The notes below the pieces were generated by a model that worked only from the letters and a program-made list of their open reading frames with translations, made no database searches and had not been told where the DNA came from. Shown here piece after piece: positions 1 to 5,797 of a stretch of DNA of 6,636 nt. Location: contig JAJTHC010000052.1 in the NCBI GenBank assembly GCA_021299615.1, forward strand, positions 1-6,636, in the 5' to 3' direction. Within the stretch, counting starts at the first letter, position 1. Every line of letters starts with the position of its first letter. The stretch comes from Vampirovibrionales bacterium. GTDB taxonomy: Bacteria > Cyanobacteriota > Vampirovibrionia > Vampirovibrionales > JAJTHC01. The position numbers were made by a program, and so were the translations under genes.

Positions 1-134
1 TTAAACGATTGAATAGCGTATAGGTGGATTCTAGGAGCCTAGACTCGCAGATGGGCGAGGTGTACAGAGACGTACATAAGCACATCGAGAATCGTAGCGA
101 CAACGAAGACGCCAGACGCTATTTAATCGTTTAA
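1..134 (+). repeat. Interspersed repeat, type A copy 1 (134 bp, terminal inverted repeats)
   Basis: The ends TTAAACGATTGAATAGCGT (1-19) and 116-134 are inverted repeats matching at 18 of 19 positions. Inside lie the palindrome TCTAGG-AG-CCTAGA (29-42), the core hairpin GTGTAC-AGAGAC-GTACAT (60-77), an outer stem CTCG..ATG (44-53) with CATCGAG (83-89), and the box CGTAGCGACAACGAAGA (93-109). Copy A2 at 6360-6493 has the same length without gaps and about 89% identity by my hand count. The sequence after it (TTGGTATAACC) resembles the start of the type B terminal repeat that follows A2. No convincing coding frame. It could be a MITE-like element or a structured RNA. The strand is set by the core and box orientation. 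The element begins exactly at the window edge, so it may extend further left. Confidence 0.85.
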
Positions 135-534
135 TTGGTATAACCAAAATGCGTAACCCTTGTTTTGTTTGAAGGATGTAGGTTTTTCTGTTCCTTTTAA
201 CGCTGGTGCTTGGGGGTCTTTGTGCCGCCAAACCGCCAGAGGCGGTCTACATGTTAGCTTGTCTATAAATGGGGGAATTGCTCAAAATCCCCCATTCAAG
301 TCGAAAAAGTAAACTTTTTCTCTTAGGAAAGAAAACCGTTGGTTTCCTCTCCCAACCTCTCCTTCCTAAAGGTGAAGATTCACTTCGTGAATAAGATGGT
401 TTTTGTCCCCACCTCGTCGCATCATTCACCTTGCACGACGTCCGCTAGGAAGCCTCGCATTTTTGCGTTGACGTCTGCTTTTAAAGGCATCCGCATTATT
501 GTTATGAAGCATATATATAACATCTTCTATTGCC
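135..534. other. Hairpin-rich non-coding stretch between repeats A1 and B1
   Basis: No credible gene is seen in these 400 bases. They carry a run of inverted repeats: ACCGCC-aga-GGCGGT (232-246); AATGGGGGA with TCCCCCATT (268-276 / 288-296); GAAAAAG with CTTTTTC (303-309 / 314-320); TTAGGAA with TTCCTAA (323-329 / 363-369), enclosing a smaller AAACC-GTT-GGTTT hairpin; ATTCAC-ttc-GTGAAT (378-392), itself enclosed by GGTGAA / TTCACC (371-376 / 425-430); and CGCA-tttt-TGCG (456-467), between two GACGTC palindromes (437-442, 470-475). The second A/B repeat pair, at 6360-6636, lacks this stretch. It may therefore be an insertion with its own intergenic repeats, or the second locus may have lost it. 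Function unknown. Confidence 0.55.
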
Positions 535-652
535 TCTTCGTTGTCGCTACGATTTTTTTGTTCTGTTATGTACGTCTGTGTACACGCCCTCATAAAAAAA
601 TCTAGGCTCCTAGAATAGCCTACTGTACAGAAAAATCTAAACTCGGCTATAT
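535..652 (-). repeat. Interspersed repeat, type B copy 1
   Basis: Read on the minus strand, this copy begins with a type B terminal sequence ending in the palindrome CTGTACAG (623-630). The hairpin TAGGCT-attctagg-AGCCTA comes next, then an outer stem GATTTTTTT / AAAAAAATC (551-559 with 594-602 on the + strand). That stem encloses the core hairpin GTGTAC-ACAGAC-GTACAT (568-585), and the box CGTAGCGACAACGAAGA (535-551) follows. The core, outer stem and box align with copies B2 and B3 and with the A copies. No matching 3' terminal repeat is seen on the far side, so this copy is probably truncated or diverged beyond 535. From 653 to 828 I see only minor palindromes (TTTCGAAA 703-710, AGCTTAAGCT 722-731) and the leader of the next gene. 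Confidence 0.8.
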
Positions 653-831
653 TACTTGAATCCGCCAAACTTCACCAATACCTCAAAATATGTAACAGAA
701 TGTTTCGAAATCACAATTCGGAGCTTAAGCTTTCCTTTATTAAATCAACAACGAATCATTTTCTTTGATTAACGACATTTTGTGTAGCTAATTCTTAAAG
801 GAATAAACGTTATAGCTGAAAGGATCAAATG

Positions 832-1149
832 ATGACGTCTACGACAGAAACCAATGCCACAACTCAGCCAGATGCTTACTTTGATTACATTGTAACGGTT
901 CCTGAATGGGAACTCAAACTTCGAAAAGCCAGTCACCGTATGGCCTTTTTTAGCGTTAACTACTTCATCAGTTTAGCGATTTTAATGGTGACTTTTCCAC
1001 TTTCACAAGAGTTTATTGCTCCATTATTTAGTACCTTCTTACCGATTAGCCACACAACTTTGCCTAAGGCGATTACGATTTTAACCGTTATGTACTGGTT
1101 ACCTATCATAATTGACGTGGCTAAACGTTGGAAACGTAACAATTTTTAA
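832..1149 (+). CDS. Small membrane protein of unknown function, two predicted helices
   Basis: I do not recognise this 105-residue protein. The frame opens with two consecutive ATGs (829 and 832). The Shine-Dalgarno AAAGGA (819-824) lies 7 bases before the second and 4 before the first, so 832 is preferred; 829 would add one Met. The first ~30 residues are polar and Thr/Asn-rich, then charged (EWELKLRKASHR). Two hydrophobic segments follow, roughly residues 37-57 (FFSVNYFISLAILMVTFPL) and 78-96 (PKAITILTVMYWLPIIIDVA), joined by a loop with several Pro. The tail KRWKRNNF is strongly basic, which by the positive-inside rule suggests both ends are cytoplasmic. There is no cleavable signal peptide. 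No clear promoter or terminator is seen next to it, although a weak TTGATT / CTAATT pair lies upstream. The next gene starts 142 bp downstream behind its own likely promoter, so this gene is probably monocistronic. Confidence 0.7.
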   Translation: MTSTTETNATTQPDAYFDYIVTVPEWELKLRKASHRMAFFSVNYFISLAILMVTFPLSQEFIAPLFSTFLPISHTTLPKAITILTVMYWLPIIIDVAKRWKRNNF

Positions 1150-1204
1150 AGACTTTGAAAAAAAAGACCGATTGATGAAAGGACAACCTTCCAAACTTCA
1201 CTGA

Positions 1205-1250
1205 CTGTTAAACAACTGTTAAACGATTTTTAAACGACTTTTATTACATT
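1205..1250 (+). promoter_or_regulatory. Candidate activator-dependent promoter with three 11-bp direct repeats (PHO-box-like)
   Basis: Three tandem 11-bp units, CTGTTAAACAA, CTGTTAAACGA and TTTTTAAACGA (1205-1237), put TTAAAC at 1208, 1219 and 1230, exactly one helical turn apart. A -10-like TACATT (1245-1250) lies 9 bases after the last TTAAAC, and no good -35 is present. This is the geometry of OmpR/PhoB-family response-regulator sites, where 11-bp direct repeats replace the -35. The units resemble the E. coli PHO box (CTGTCA..) and the TTAACA-type repeats of Bacillus PhoP. Control of the 1292 gene by phosphate or by a related response regulator is inference. Confidence 0.45.
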
Positions 1251-1291
1251 AGACAATCAATAACCAAGAGAAACTAGAGGACATAACCAAA

Positions 1292-2113
1292 ATGGGATCT
1301 TACATGAATATGGGTTCTTACCAAATGGGTACCCCACAAAGCAACTACCTAACTCAAACCAAACCCGGCGGAAACGCTTACGGCATGGTTCAGAACAACT
1401 ACGGTTCACAAGGCAACGGCTACGGTGCAGTTTATGACTTACCAATGCCTAACCCTTACTATGAAGCGAACATTACGCCGTACCCCACGAATTACGCTCC
1501 GACTTATGCACCAACAGCTTACACACCGAACTACCAAGTTCAAATGAATCACCCACCGACGTACAATCACCCTGGCTATAAAGCCCCTTACATTTCAATT
1601 CCTACACCTCCACCGCTTTACATGCCTGAAAATCCACAAGCACCACTTCCTTACCAAATTCCACCACCTCCACAAATCGACCCACCGCCTGTAGCGACAC
1701 CGTTGGCTTACGCACCTAAAATCGCCAAGCCACTCGATTTCGGTTACGCTCCTCCCGTGGAACAGGCGCCTTATGTGAATACACCTGCGGCTCCTTACGG
1801 TCCAAATCGTCCCGGAACACCCGTTTACCCACAACAGAAGCCGTTGTACTTCCAAAACCAAGGAACACCTAATTCCTACCCTTTACAACAAAATCCTAAC
1901 TTCGCAGGTGCTTACCCACAAAATAACTACCAAGTACCTTACCAACCGCAAATCCCTAACTACGGCATTCCTTACAGTTTCGCCAACCAAGGATATGCTC
2001 AACCTCAGTACAATTCCTACCAACAGCCTCAACAGTATGCTCAACCACAACAGTACCATGGCTTCCAACAACCTCAAGGTGCTTCCTACCCACCAGGAAT
2101 TAGTTCTTACTAA
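1292..2113 (+). CDS. Pro/Gln/Tyr/Asn-rich low-complexity protein, unknown function
   Basis: I do not recognise this 273-residue protein. The start ATG at 1292 has GAGG (1277-1280) 11 bases upstream; an in-frame ATG at 1304 is a less likely alternative. Almost the whole chain is Pro, Tyr, Gln, Asn and Ala with very few charged residues and no Cys. It opens with Met/Gly/Asn-rich sequence (MGSYMNMGSYQMG) and then has YAPTYAPTAY-type repeats near residues 65-80. Proline runs (PTPPPLY, PPPPQIDPPP) occupy about 103-134, and QQPQQYAQPQQY repeats lie near the C-terminus. No signal peptide, membrane segment or catalytic motif is visible. It should be intrinsically disordered and may phase-separate or act as a tether or surface filament; these are guesses. 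The next gene encodes a protein whose first 50 residues have the same composition, so the two may be related or act together. Long antisense frames here are by-products of the biased composition. Confidence 0.8.
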   Translation: MGSYMNMGSYQMGTPQSNYLTQTKPGGNAYGMVQNNYGSQGNGYGAVYDLPMPNPYYEANITPYPTNYAPTYAPTAYTPNYQVQMNHPPTYNHPGYKAPYISIPTPPPLYMPENPQAPLPYQIPPPPQIDPPPVATPLAYAPKIAKPLDFGYAPPVEQAPYVNTPAAPYGPNRPGTPVYPQQKPLYFQNQGTPNSYPLQQNPNFAGAYPQNNYQVPYQPQIPNYGIPYSFANQGYAQPQYNSYQQPQQYAQPQQYHGFQQPQGASYPPGISSY

Positions 2114-2127
2114 ATAGATACCACAGT

Positions 2128-2164
2128 AGATAAGGAAGGATTCACTTCCTTCCTTATCTCCCTT
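2128..2164 (+). terminator. Strong intergenic hairpin (attenuator or terminator)
   Basis: A perfect 13-bp stem, 2128-2140 with 2147-2159 (arms read AGATAAGGAAGGA and its complement), has a 6-base loop TTCACT. It starts 14 bases after the stop codon of the 1292 gene. The following run is only CTCCCTTTT, a weak U-tract. No promoter is evident between it and the 2201 gene, so partial termination or protection of the upstream mRNA is more likely than a full stop. Confidence 0.6.
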
Positions 2165-2200
2165 TTAACAGTGACAAACAAACCCTCGGAGACAACCGTT

Positions 2201-3592
2201 ATGCAAATTAACAATTCTTCAATTCCACCACAATACAATAATCCAACGGTGTATTCAGGGAACCCTCAAGCTTACGCTCCTCAAGCACCTGCAACAAATT
2301 ATATTGTTGGTGGATACCAAGCCTCTTATGGTAGACCACCCATGGCTCAACAATCGCCTAACAGCTTTTTTAAATTTCCAAGCTTCTTCAAGTTCCCACA
2401 ATTTCCACAATTCCCACAAATCAAGTTTCCACAATTTCCTAAGTTCCCATTCCCATGGGGTGGAGGTGGATACCCACAACCAGGACCAGGGTCCACACCA
2501 GGACCAGGACCCATACCAGGACCAGGGCCTGGACCTACGCCTGTCGATGGTGCAAGCATCCCCGATGGTACTCGCCCCGTTGATCAAGACTGGCGTGGAC
2601 TCACCACCGACCAACGTACCGATGTCAGTGGCTTAAGCGGAGCCGAACTAGGCTTTTTACACGTCGGCGGACGCGGACTTGCCTTTACAGGTAGCCGTGA
2701 AGGTATTTACCAAAGTTACTGGACGGTTCTTGAAAAAGTTAAAAATGGCGAACAAGTGTCCGATCGTGACAAAGAAGCCGTCTTAGCAGCTGAACAGTCC
2801 GATATTGCCAATCGCTTACCTTCAGGTATGTCCTTTGAACGTGCTTACCTACAAACCTTAACCAACATCACGGGTTCACAAAACTTCATTAACATGATGC
2901 AAAATGCCCCGATTATTCGTGACACAGGCAAACGCCTTCAAACACCTGCAGGTTTAAATCCAGCGTCTAAAGAATTTGTTGAATTCCAAAAAAGTATTGG
3001 TAACAACAACGCCAACATCGGTTCCTTAATGGTATTGACTCAGTGGAACCACGATATGCTAGAAAATGGCAAAATCGACGGAGCCATAAATGTTCACGAA
3101 TTGGCGTCCCAAGAAAAAGGCACGGCTTTAGTCGATACGCCTGATGGCAACGAATACATTCAAGCTTTGGCTGAAAATGAATTGGCGGACAGATCCTTCA
3201 ACAACAGTACCGCCAAATTCTTCGGTCAAGCCTTTGCGAACGCTTACGGTACAGGGGCTCCTCCCGTTGACTTAAACATGATTAAAAACGACACCGCTGT
3301 TCAAGCTCAAAGTCAAGGTGTCAGCTTGGATCGTGTTAAGCAGTTCACCGCAGCAACTGTCACAAACTTTGTAAACGGTTCCAGAGAAGGCTTCGGACAA
3401 GGACTGCGTTCCGCTATGGGTATGGTGAAAGATCACCCCATCCTCGCAGGAGCCAACGCCGCCACCATCGCAGCTAGTGCAGGCGTCTGCCCTTACCTAA
3501 GTGGACTTTCCGTCAACATTGCCAACACCTTACCCATTGCTCAAGGCGTTGATGCTTCAGGTAATAACAACAGCGGTTTACCACTCGTTTAA
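2201..3592 (+). CDS. Modular protein: disordered Pro-rich N-terminus, FP and GP repeats, globular C-terminal domain; function unknown
   Basis: Unrecognised, 463 residues from ATG 2201, chosen because GGAG (2188-2191) lies 9 bases upstream. An in-frame GTG at 2171 (473 residues) has no Shine-Dalgarno and sits just after the hairpin. Residues 1-50 are Gln/Tyr/Pro/Asn-rich, like the upstream protein. Residues 57-86 are a run of KFP/QFP repeats ending in PFPW. Residues 87-114 are Gly/Pro (GPGPTPG style). From about 130 to 463 the composition becomes normal and mostly helical in look, with motifs SREGIYQSYW, QWNHDMLENGKID and GFGQGLRSAMGMV. Residues 289-300 (NGKIDGAINVHE) fit an EF-hand calcium loop with Asn1, Asp5, Gly6, Ile8 and Glu12, but Lys at position 3 is atypical. 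There is no signal peptide or obvious membrane helix and only one Cys (about 430). The repeats look like a flexible stalk between a sticky N-terminus and a folded head. Probably co-transcribed with the 1292 gene. Confidence 0.8.
   Translation: MQINNSSIPPQYNNPTVYSGNPQAYAPQAPATNYIVGGYQASYGRPPMAQQSPNSFFKFPSFFKFPQFPQFPQIKFPQFPKFPFPWGGGGYPQPGPGSTPGPGPIPGPGPGPTPVDGASIPDGTRPVDQDWRGLTTDQRTDVSGLSGAELGFLHVGGRGLAFTGSREGIYQSYWTVLEKVKNGEQVSDRDKEAVLAAEQSDIANRLPSGMSFERAYLQTLTNITGSQNFINMMQNAPIIRDTGKRLQTPAGLNPASKEFVEFQKSIGNNNANIGSLMVLTQWNHDMLENGKIDGAINVHELASQEKGTALVDTPDGNEYIQALAENELADRSFNNSTAKFFGQAFANAYGTGAPPVDLNMIKNDTAVQAQSQGVSLDRVKQFTAATVTNFVNGSREGFGQGLRSAMGMVKDHPILAGANAATIAASAGVCPYLSGLSVNIANTLPIAQGVDASGNNNSGLPLV
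2369..2542 (+). repeat. In-gene FP and GP repeat tract
   Basis: 2369-2458 encodes (F)KFP/QFP repeats, with reiterated TTTCCACAA / TTCCCACAA units. 2459-2542 encodes Gly-Pro repeats built on GGACCAGGAC. Slippage or recombination at such near-identical short units could vary the stalk length between strains; that is inference. Confidence 0.75.
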
Positions 3593-3638
3593 ATGATTTG
3601 AACTCGTTCATTTGCATTTCACACAACCAAAAAAGAAC

Positions 3639-3685
3639 AAACACCCTTTCGATGTCATCATCTGAAGGGTGTTTTGGGATTTTTA
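3639..3685 (+). terminator. Rho-independent terminator after the 2201 gene
   Basis: The stem AAACACCCTTT (3639-3649) pairs with GAAGGGTGTTT (3664-3674) over 11 positions including one G-T. One mismatch follows, then GATG/CATC closes a TCAT tetraloop. TTTT and then GGGATTTTT follow directly. It lies 47 bases after the stop codon, separating the 2201 gene from ruvB. Confidence 0.8.
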
Positions 3686-3688
3686 GGT

Positions 3689-3694
3689 TATACT
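3689..3694 (+). promoter_or_regulatory. Possible ruvB -10 element (TATACT)
   Basis: TATACT lies immediately after the terminator and 37 bases before the chosen ruvB start. No recognisable -35 is found 16-18 bases upstream, where the terminator stem sits, so the assignment is tentative. A promoter here is expected because the preceding gene ends in a strong terminator. Confidence 0.35.
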
Positions 3695-3730
3695 AATAAA
3701 AATCCCCCTGTTGAAATGAGGTTGTTCATT

Positions 3731-4864
3731 GTGGTTTTACACTTTTCTTCGCCAGACAACCCTAAACGCAGTACGTCTCAAGACGGTAGTACTTCCGTTG
3801 AGCTAGTGGCAACCGATCTCATTGCTCAACTGAATGCCAAAAATGCCGAACGCAAAAGCCGTTCTATGATGAGTCAATCCACTACGCCTGCTGAAGCGGA
3901 TCAAGAAAACTCGTTGCGTCCGCAATCACTGGCGGATTACATTGGGCAGGGAGATCTTAAAACACACCTAGCCATTTCCCTTGAAGCCAGCTTAGCTCGA
4001 CACGAACCGTTGGATCACGCCTTGTTTTACGGTCCACCAGGCTTAGGTAAAACCAGCTTAGCGATGGTAATCGCCGAAGAAATGAAGGCGAAAATCCATT
4101 TCACATCTGCCCCAGCCTTAGAACGCCCTCGGGATGTCGTCGGTCTGTTGATGAACTTGGATGAAGGCGATATTCTTTTTATTGATGAAATCCATCGTCT
4201 TAATAGCGTGACGGAAGAAATCCTTTACCCTGCCATGGAAGACGCTTCGATCGATCGTACCGTGGGCAAAGGGGCGAGTGCCAGAACCCTACGGGTTCCT
4301 TTACCCAAGTTCACGCTCATTGGAGCCACCACCAAGGCTGGGGCTTTGTCGTCTCCCTTACGGGATCGTTTTGGGCTTATTTTTAGATTGAACTACTACA
4401 GCCCCGAAGAATTACAGGCCATTATTTTGCGTTCCGCTCAAATTTTAAATGTACAGGTAGATGACGCTTCCGCTTTAGTATTAGGCAAACGCAGTCGTGG
4501 AACGCCTCGTATTGCCAATCGTTTACTGCGTCGGGTGCGAGATGTAGCGGAAGTCTTGTGCAAGCGTGAAGGCATTGAAGCCATGGTGAATGACGTCATG
4601 GTGGCAGAAGCCTTACGCATCTATCAAGTAGATGAACTCGGGCTGGAGCCTTCCGATCGCTTGATGCTTTCGACCATGCGAGACTTCTTTCAAGGGGGGC
4701 CGGTGGGCTTGGAAGCGGTGGCATCCACCATGGGGGAAGATGTTCGCACCTTGGAAGATGTGACGGAACCTTTTTTATTGCAAAGTGGCTTGATCCAGCG
4801 AACGCCTCGGGGTAGGCAGTTGACGCCAAAAGCGTATGAGCATTTAGGCTGGTTTCAGCCTTAA
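3731..4864 (+). CDS. ruvB: Holliday junction branch migration ATPase RuvB
   Basis: RuvB is the hexameric AAA+ motor that, with RuvA, drives branch migration of Holliday junctions in recombination and repair. Start GTG 3731 is chosen because GAGG (3718-3721) lies 9 bases upstream; the product is 377 residues. Alternatives are ATG 3716 (no Shine-Dalgarno) and ATG 3866 (332 residues, close to the usual 330-350). Visible motifs: LRPQSLADYIGQ at about 62-73, Walker A GPPGLGKT (101-108), Walker B ILFIDEIH (148-155), sensor 1 GATT (198-201), arginine-finger region PLRDRFG (209-215), sensor 2 region RGTPR (256-260), and the C-terminal winged-helix domain from about 320 (GGPVGLEAVAS through LTPKAYEHLG). 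All motor motifs are intact. The first ~60 residues are a Ser/Thr-rich extension longer than usual. ruvA and ruvC are not adjacent. Identification is certain; the start is not. Confidence 0.97.
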   Translation: MVLHFSSPDNPKRSTSQDGSTSVELVATDLIAQLNAKNAERKSRSMMSQSTTPAEADQENSLRPQSLADYIGQGDLKTHLAISLEASLARHEPLDHALFYGPPGLGKTSLAMVIAEEMKAKIHFTSAPALERPRDVVGLLMNLDEGDILFIDEIHRLNSVTEEILYPAMEDASIDRTVGKGASARTLRVPLPKFTLIGATTKAGALSSPLRDRFGLIFRLNYYSPEELQAIILRSAQILNVQVDDASALVLGKRSRGTPRIANRLLRRVRDVAEVLCKREGIEAMVNDVMVAEALRIYQVDELGLEPSDRLMLSTMRDFFQGGPVGLEAVASTMGEDVRTLEDVTEPFLLQSGLIQRTPRGRQLTPKAYEHLGWFQP

Positions 4865-4866
4865 TA

Positions 4867-5014
4867 TAGGTAGTGTCGACATTTAGTCAAGAAAGGAGGA
4901 ATTTCAAGGAAAAACAAACGGCTTTTGAGGCGTGTACATAGACGTACATAACGAAAAAACGGCTTGTTTTGACACAGAAAGTACCCTTTATGGGCTGAAT
5001 GTCAACACTACCTA
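4867..5014 (+). repeat. Interspersed repeat, type C (148 bp, terminal inverted repeats)
   Basis: TAGGTAGTGTCGACATT (4867-4883) and its near-perfect inverse at 4998-5014 (16 of 17) bound the element, starting 3 bases after the ruvB stop. It carries the family core hairpin GTGTAC-ATAGAC-GTACAT (4932-4949) and an outer stem AAAACAA / TTGTTTT (4911-4917 / 4964-4970). The sequence TTTTGACACAGAAAG may be a diverged form of the GTAGCGACAACGAAG box. The terminal repeats are unrelated to those of types A and B. The right arm's final CCTA overlaps the start of repeat B2, as if this element had been inserted into, or replaced, the left part of B2. The ends can pair in RNA and could also mark the 3' end of the ruvB transcript. 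Confidence 0.7.
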
Positions 5015-5114
5015 GATTATTTTGTGAAGAAGTGTAGATAGACCTACATGACTGAACAAAATAATAGTAGCGACAACGAAGAGACAAGTACGGAAAATTA
5101 TCAATTCGGCTATA
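5011..5114 (+). repeat. Interspersed repeat, type B copy 2 (left end missing)
   Basis: Starts at CCTAGATT, internal to a complete type B unit. It has the outer stem ATTATTTTGT / ACAAAATAAT (5016-5025 / 5056-5065), the core hairpin GTGTAG-ATAGAC-CTACAT (5032-5049), and the box AGTAGCGACAACGAAGA (5066-5082). It ends with a 3' terminal sequence (5093-5114) that matches 6498-6519 perfectly over 22 bases in reverse complement. The 5' terminal repeat, the CTGTACAG palindrome and the TAGGCT hairpin are absent; the type C element occupies that side. Confidence 0.8.
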
Positions 5115-5174
5115 TCTAGAAAACACTATATAAGGATAGCATTATTGTTTATTGTTTTGGTTTTATTCAATTGA

Positions 5175-5183
5175 TGTTATAAT
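5175..5183 (+). promoter_or_regulatory. Extended -10 promoter for the 5242 gene
   Basis: TGTTATAAT combines a TG extension (5175-5176) with a consensus TATAAT (5178-5183) in very AT-rich DNA. TTTTGG (5155-5160), 17 bases upstream, is a poor -35, which the extended -10 could offset. Two overlapping TATACT hexamers (5197-5207) are alternatives. Expected start near 5190, giving a leader of about 50 bases for the 5242 gene and the glycosylase. Confidence 0.55.
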
Positions 5184-5241
5184 ATAATAATTAAGATATA
5201 CTATACTGTCGGTAATCTCTAATAGACTTGGAACTAAAGTA

Positions 5242-5772
5242 ATGTTTTCTTCTTTCTCACTAAACACAATGTCTTTTGCTCTCTCCCCGACTCGTTTGGC
5301 TCGCCAAGGCAGCGATGATCGCCGTATATTACCGTCCAAAGGCGTGCCAGCCAACGTGATGAATCCTGACGGCTTAACCCTCGCCGATGCTGAAGAATTG
5401 CACAGTCGCAAAGTAAAAACGTCGGTGATGAATATCATTCCTTATCTCGCCGTACCTAAACTGTTGTGGGATGCCGTCTTCTTCAACCCTAGCAAAGCCG
5501 CCGCGGATCGTGAAGATTTCTTACATGGGGAACGTTCTTATGCTAGTGCCATTCAACAAGAAAGACGCAAGAAAAATGCTCAGTTAAAAGCCAGTACTGT
5601 TCCTGTGTTTCTGGGTATTCCCTTATGGTTACTTGTTGATATCATCCCTGCCTTACGAAATAAAGATGCCTTGAGTAAAATCGTCGTTTGCTCTATCCCA
5701 GCGGTTTTGACGGCTCTAGGTTACGGGATATTGGAAAATCCCAAAGCCCAAAATTTCAACGAGCAACTGTAA
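5242..5772 (+). CDS. Membrane protein of unknown function, upstream partner of the glycosylase gene
   Basis: I do not recognise this 176-residue protein. ATG 5242 has only a weak GGA (5230-5232) 9 bases upstream; ATG 5269 is an alternative with no better signal. Residues 1-60 are polar with basic clusters (RLARQGSDDRR) and no signal peptide. Residues 62-81 (VMNIIPYLAVPKLLWDAVFF) are amphipathic or hydrophobic and may lie on the membrane. A charged segment (83-117, with EDFLHGERSY and QQERRKKNAQLK) looks helical. Two clear membrane helices follow, about 119-137 (TVPVFLGIPLWLLVDIIPA) and 145-163 (KIVVCSIPAVLTALGYGI), and the tail is short and polar. It ends 25 bases before the glycosylase start with no terminator between, so the two are probably one operon. 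That does not prove a shared function. Confidence 0.75.
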   Translation: MFSSFSLNTMSFALSPTRLARQGSDDRRILPSKGVPANVMNPDGLTLADAEELHSRKVKTSVMNIIPYLAVPKLLWDAVFFNPSKAAADREDFLHGERSYASAIQQERRKKNAQLKASTVPVFLGIPLWLLVDIIPALRNKDALSKIVVCSIPAVLTALGYGILENPKAQNFNEQL

Positions 5773-5797
5773 ACGTCTATTTTTAGAGAGATCACCC

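Noticed and set aside
31..231. Minus-strand 66-residue frame over repeat A1
   Set aside because: It starts in unrelated sequence outside the element and runs antisense through the repeat core; no ribosome site and no protein-like pattern.
247..429. Minus-strand 60-residue reading frame (MNDATRWGQKPSYSR...)
   Set aside because: It runs through the hairpin-rich stretch, has no Shine-Dalgarno, and its composition reflects inverted repeats rather than a protein.
339..668. Overlapping frames on both strands (88 and 80 residues) across repeat B1
   Set aside because: They cross the repeat core and its stems, and the equivalent frames are not kept in the other copies, so they are shadows of the repeat.
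2171..2200. GTG 2171 as start of the 2201 gene
   Set aside because: No Shine-Dalgarno precedes it, whereas ATG 2201 has GGAG at 9 bases.
1595..2636. Long antisense and alternate-frame ORFs over the P/Q-rich and FP/GP regions
   Set aside because: Biased Pro/Gln/Gly codons remove stops from other frames; none has a credible start or protein pattern.
3674..3715. TTG 3674 as the ruvB start
   Set aside because: It lies inside the terminator of the preceding gene and upstream of the likely -10; the reading is only an open-frame extension.
4893..4899. Consensus Shine-Dalgarno AAGGAGG inside repeat C
   Set aside because: No start codon follows at a usable distance; the nearest GTG is over 30 bases away and opens only a very short frame across the core hairpin.
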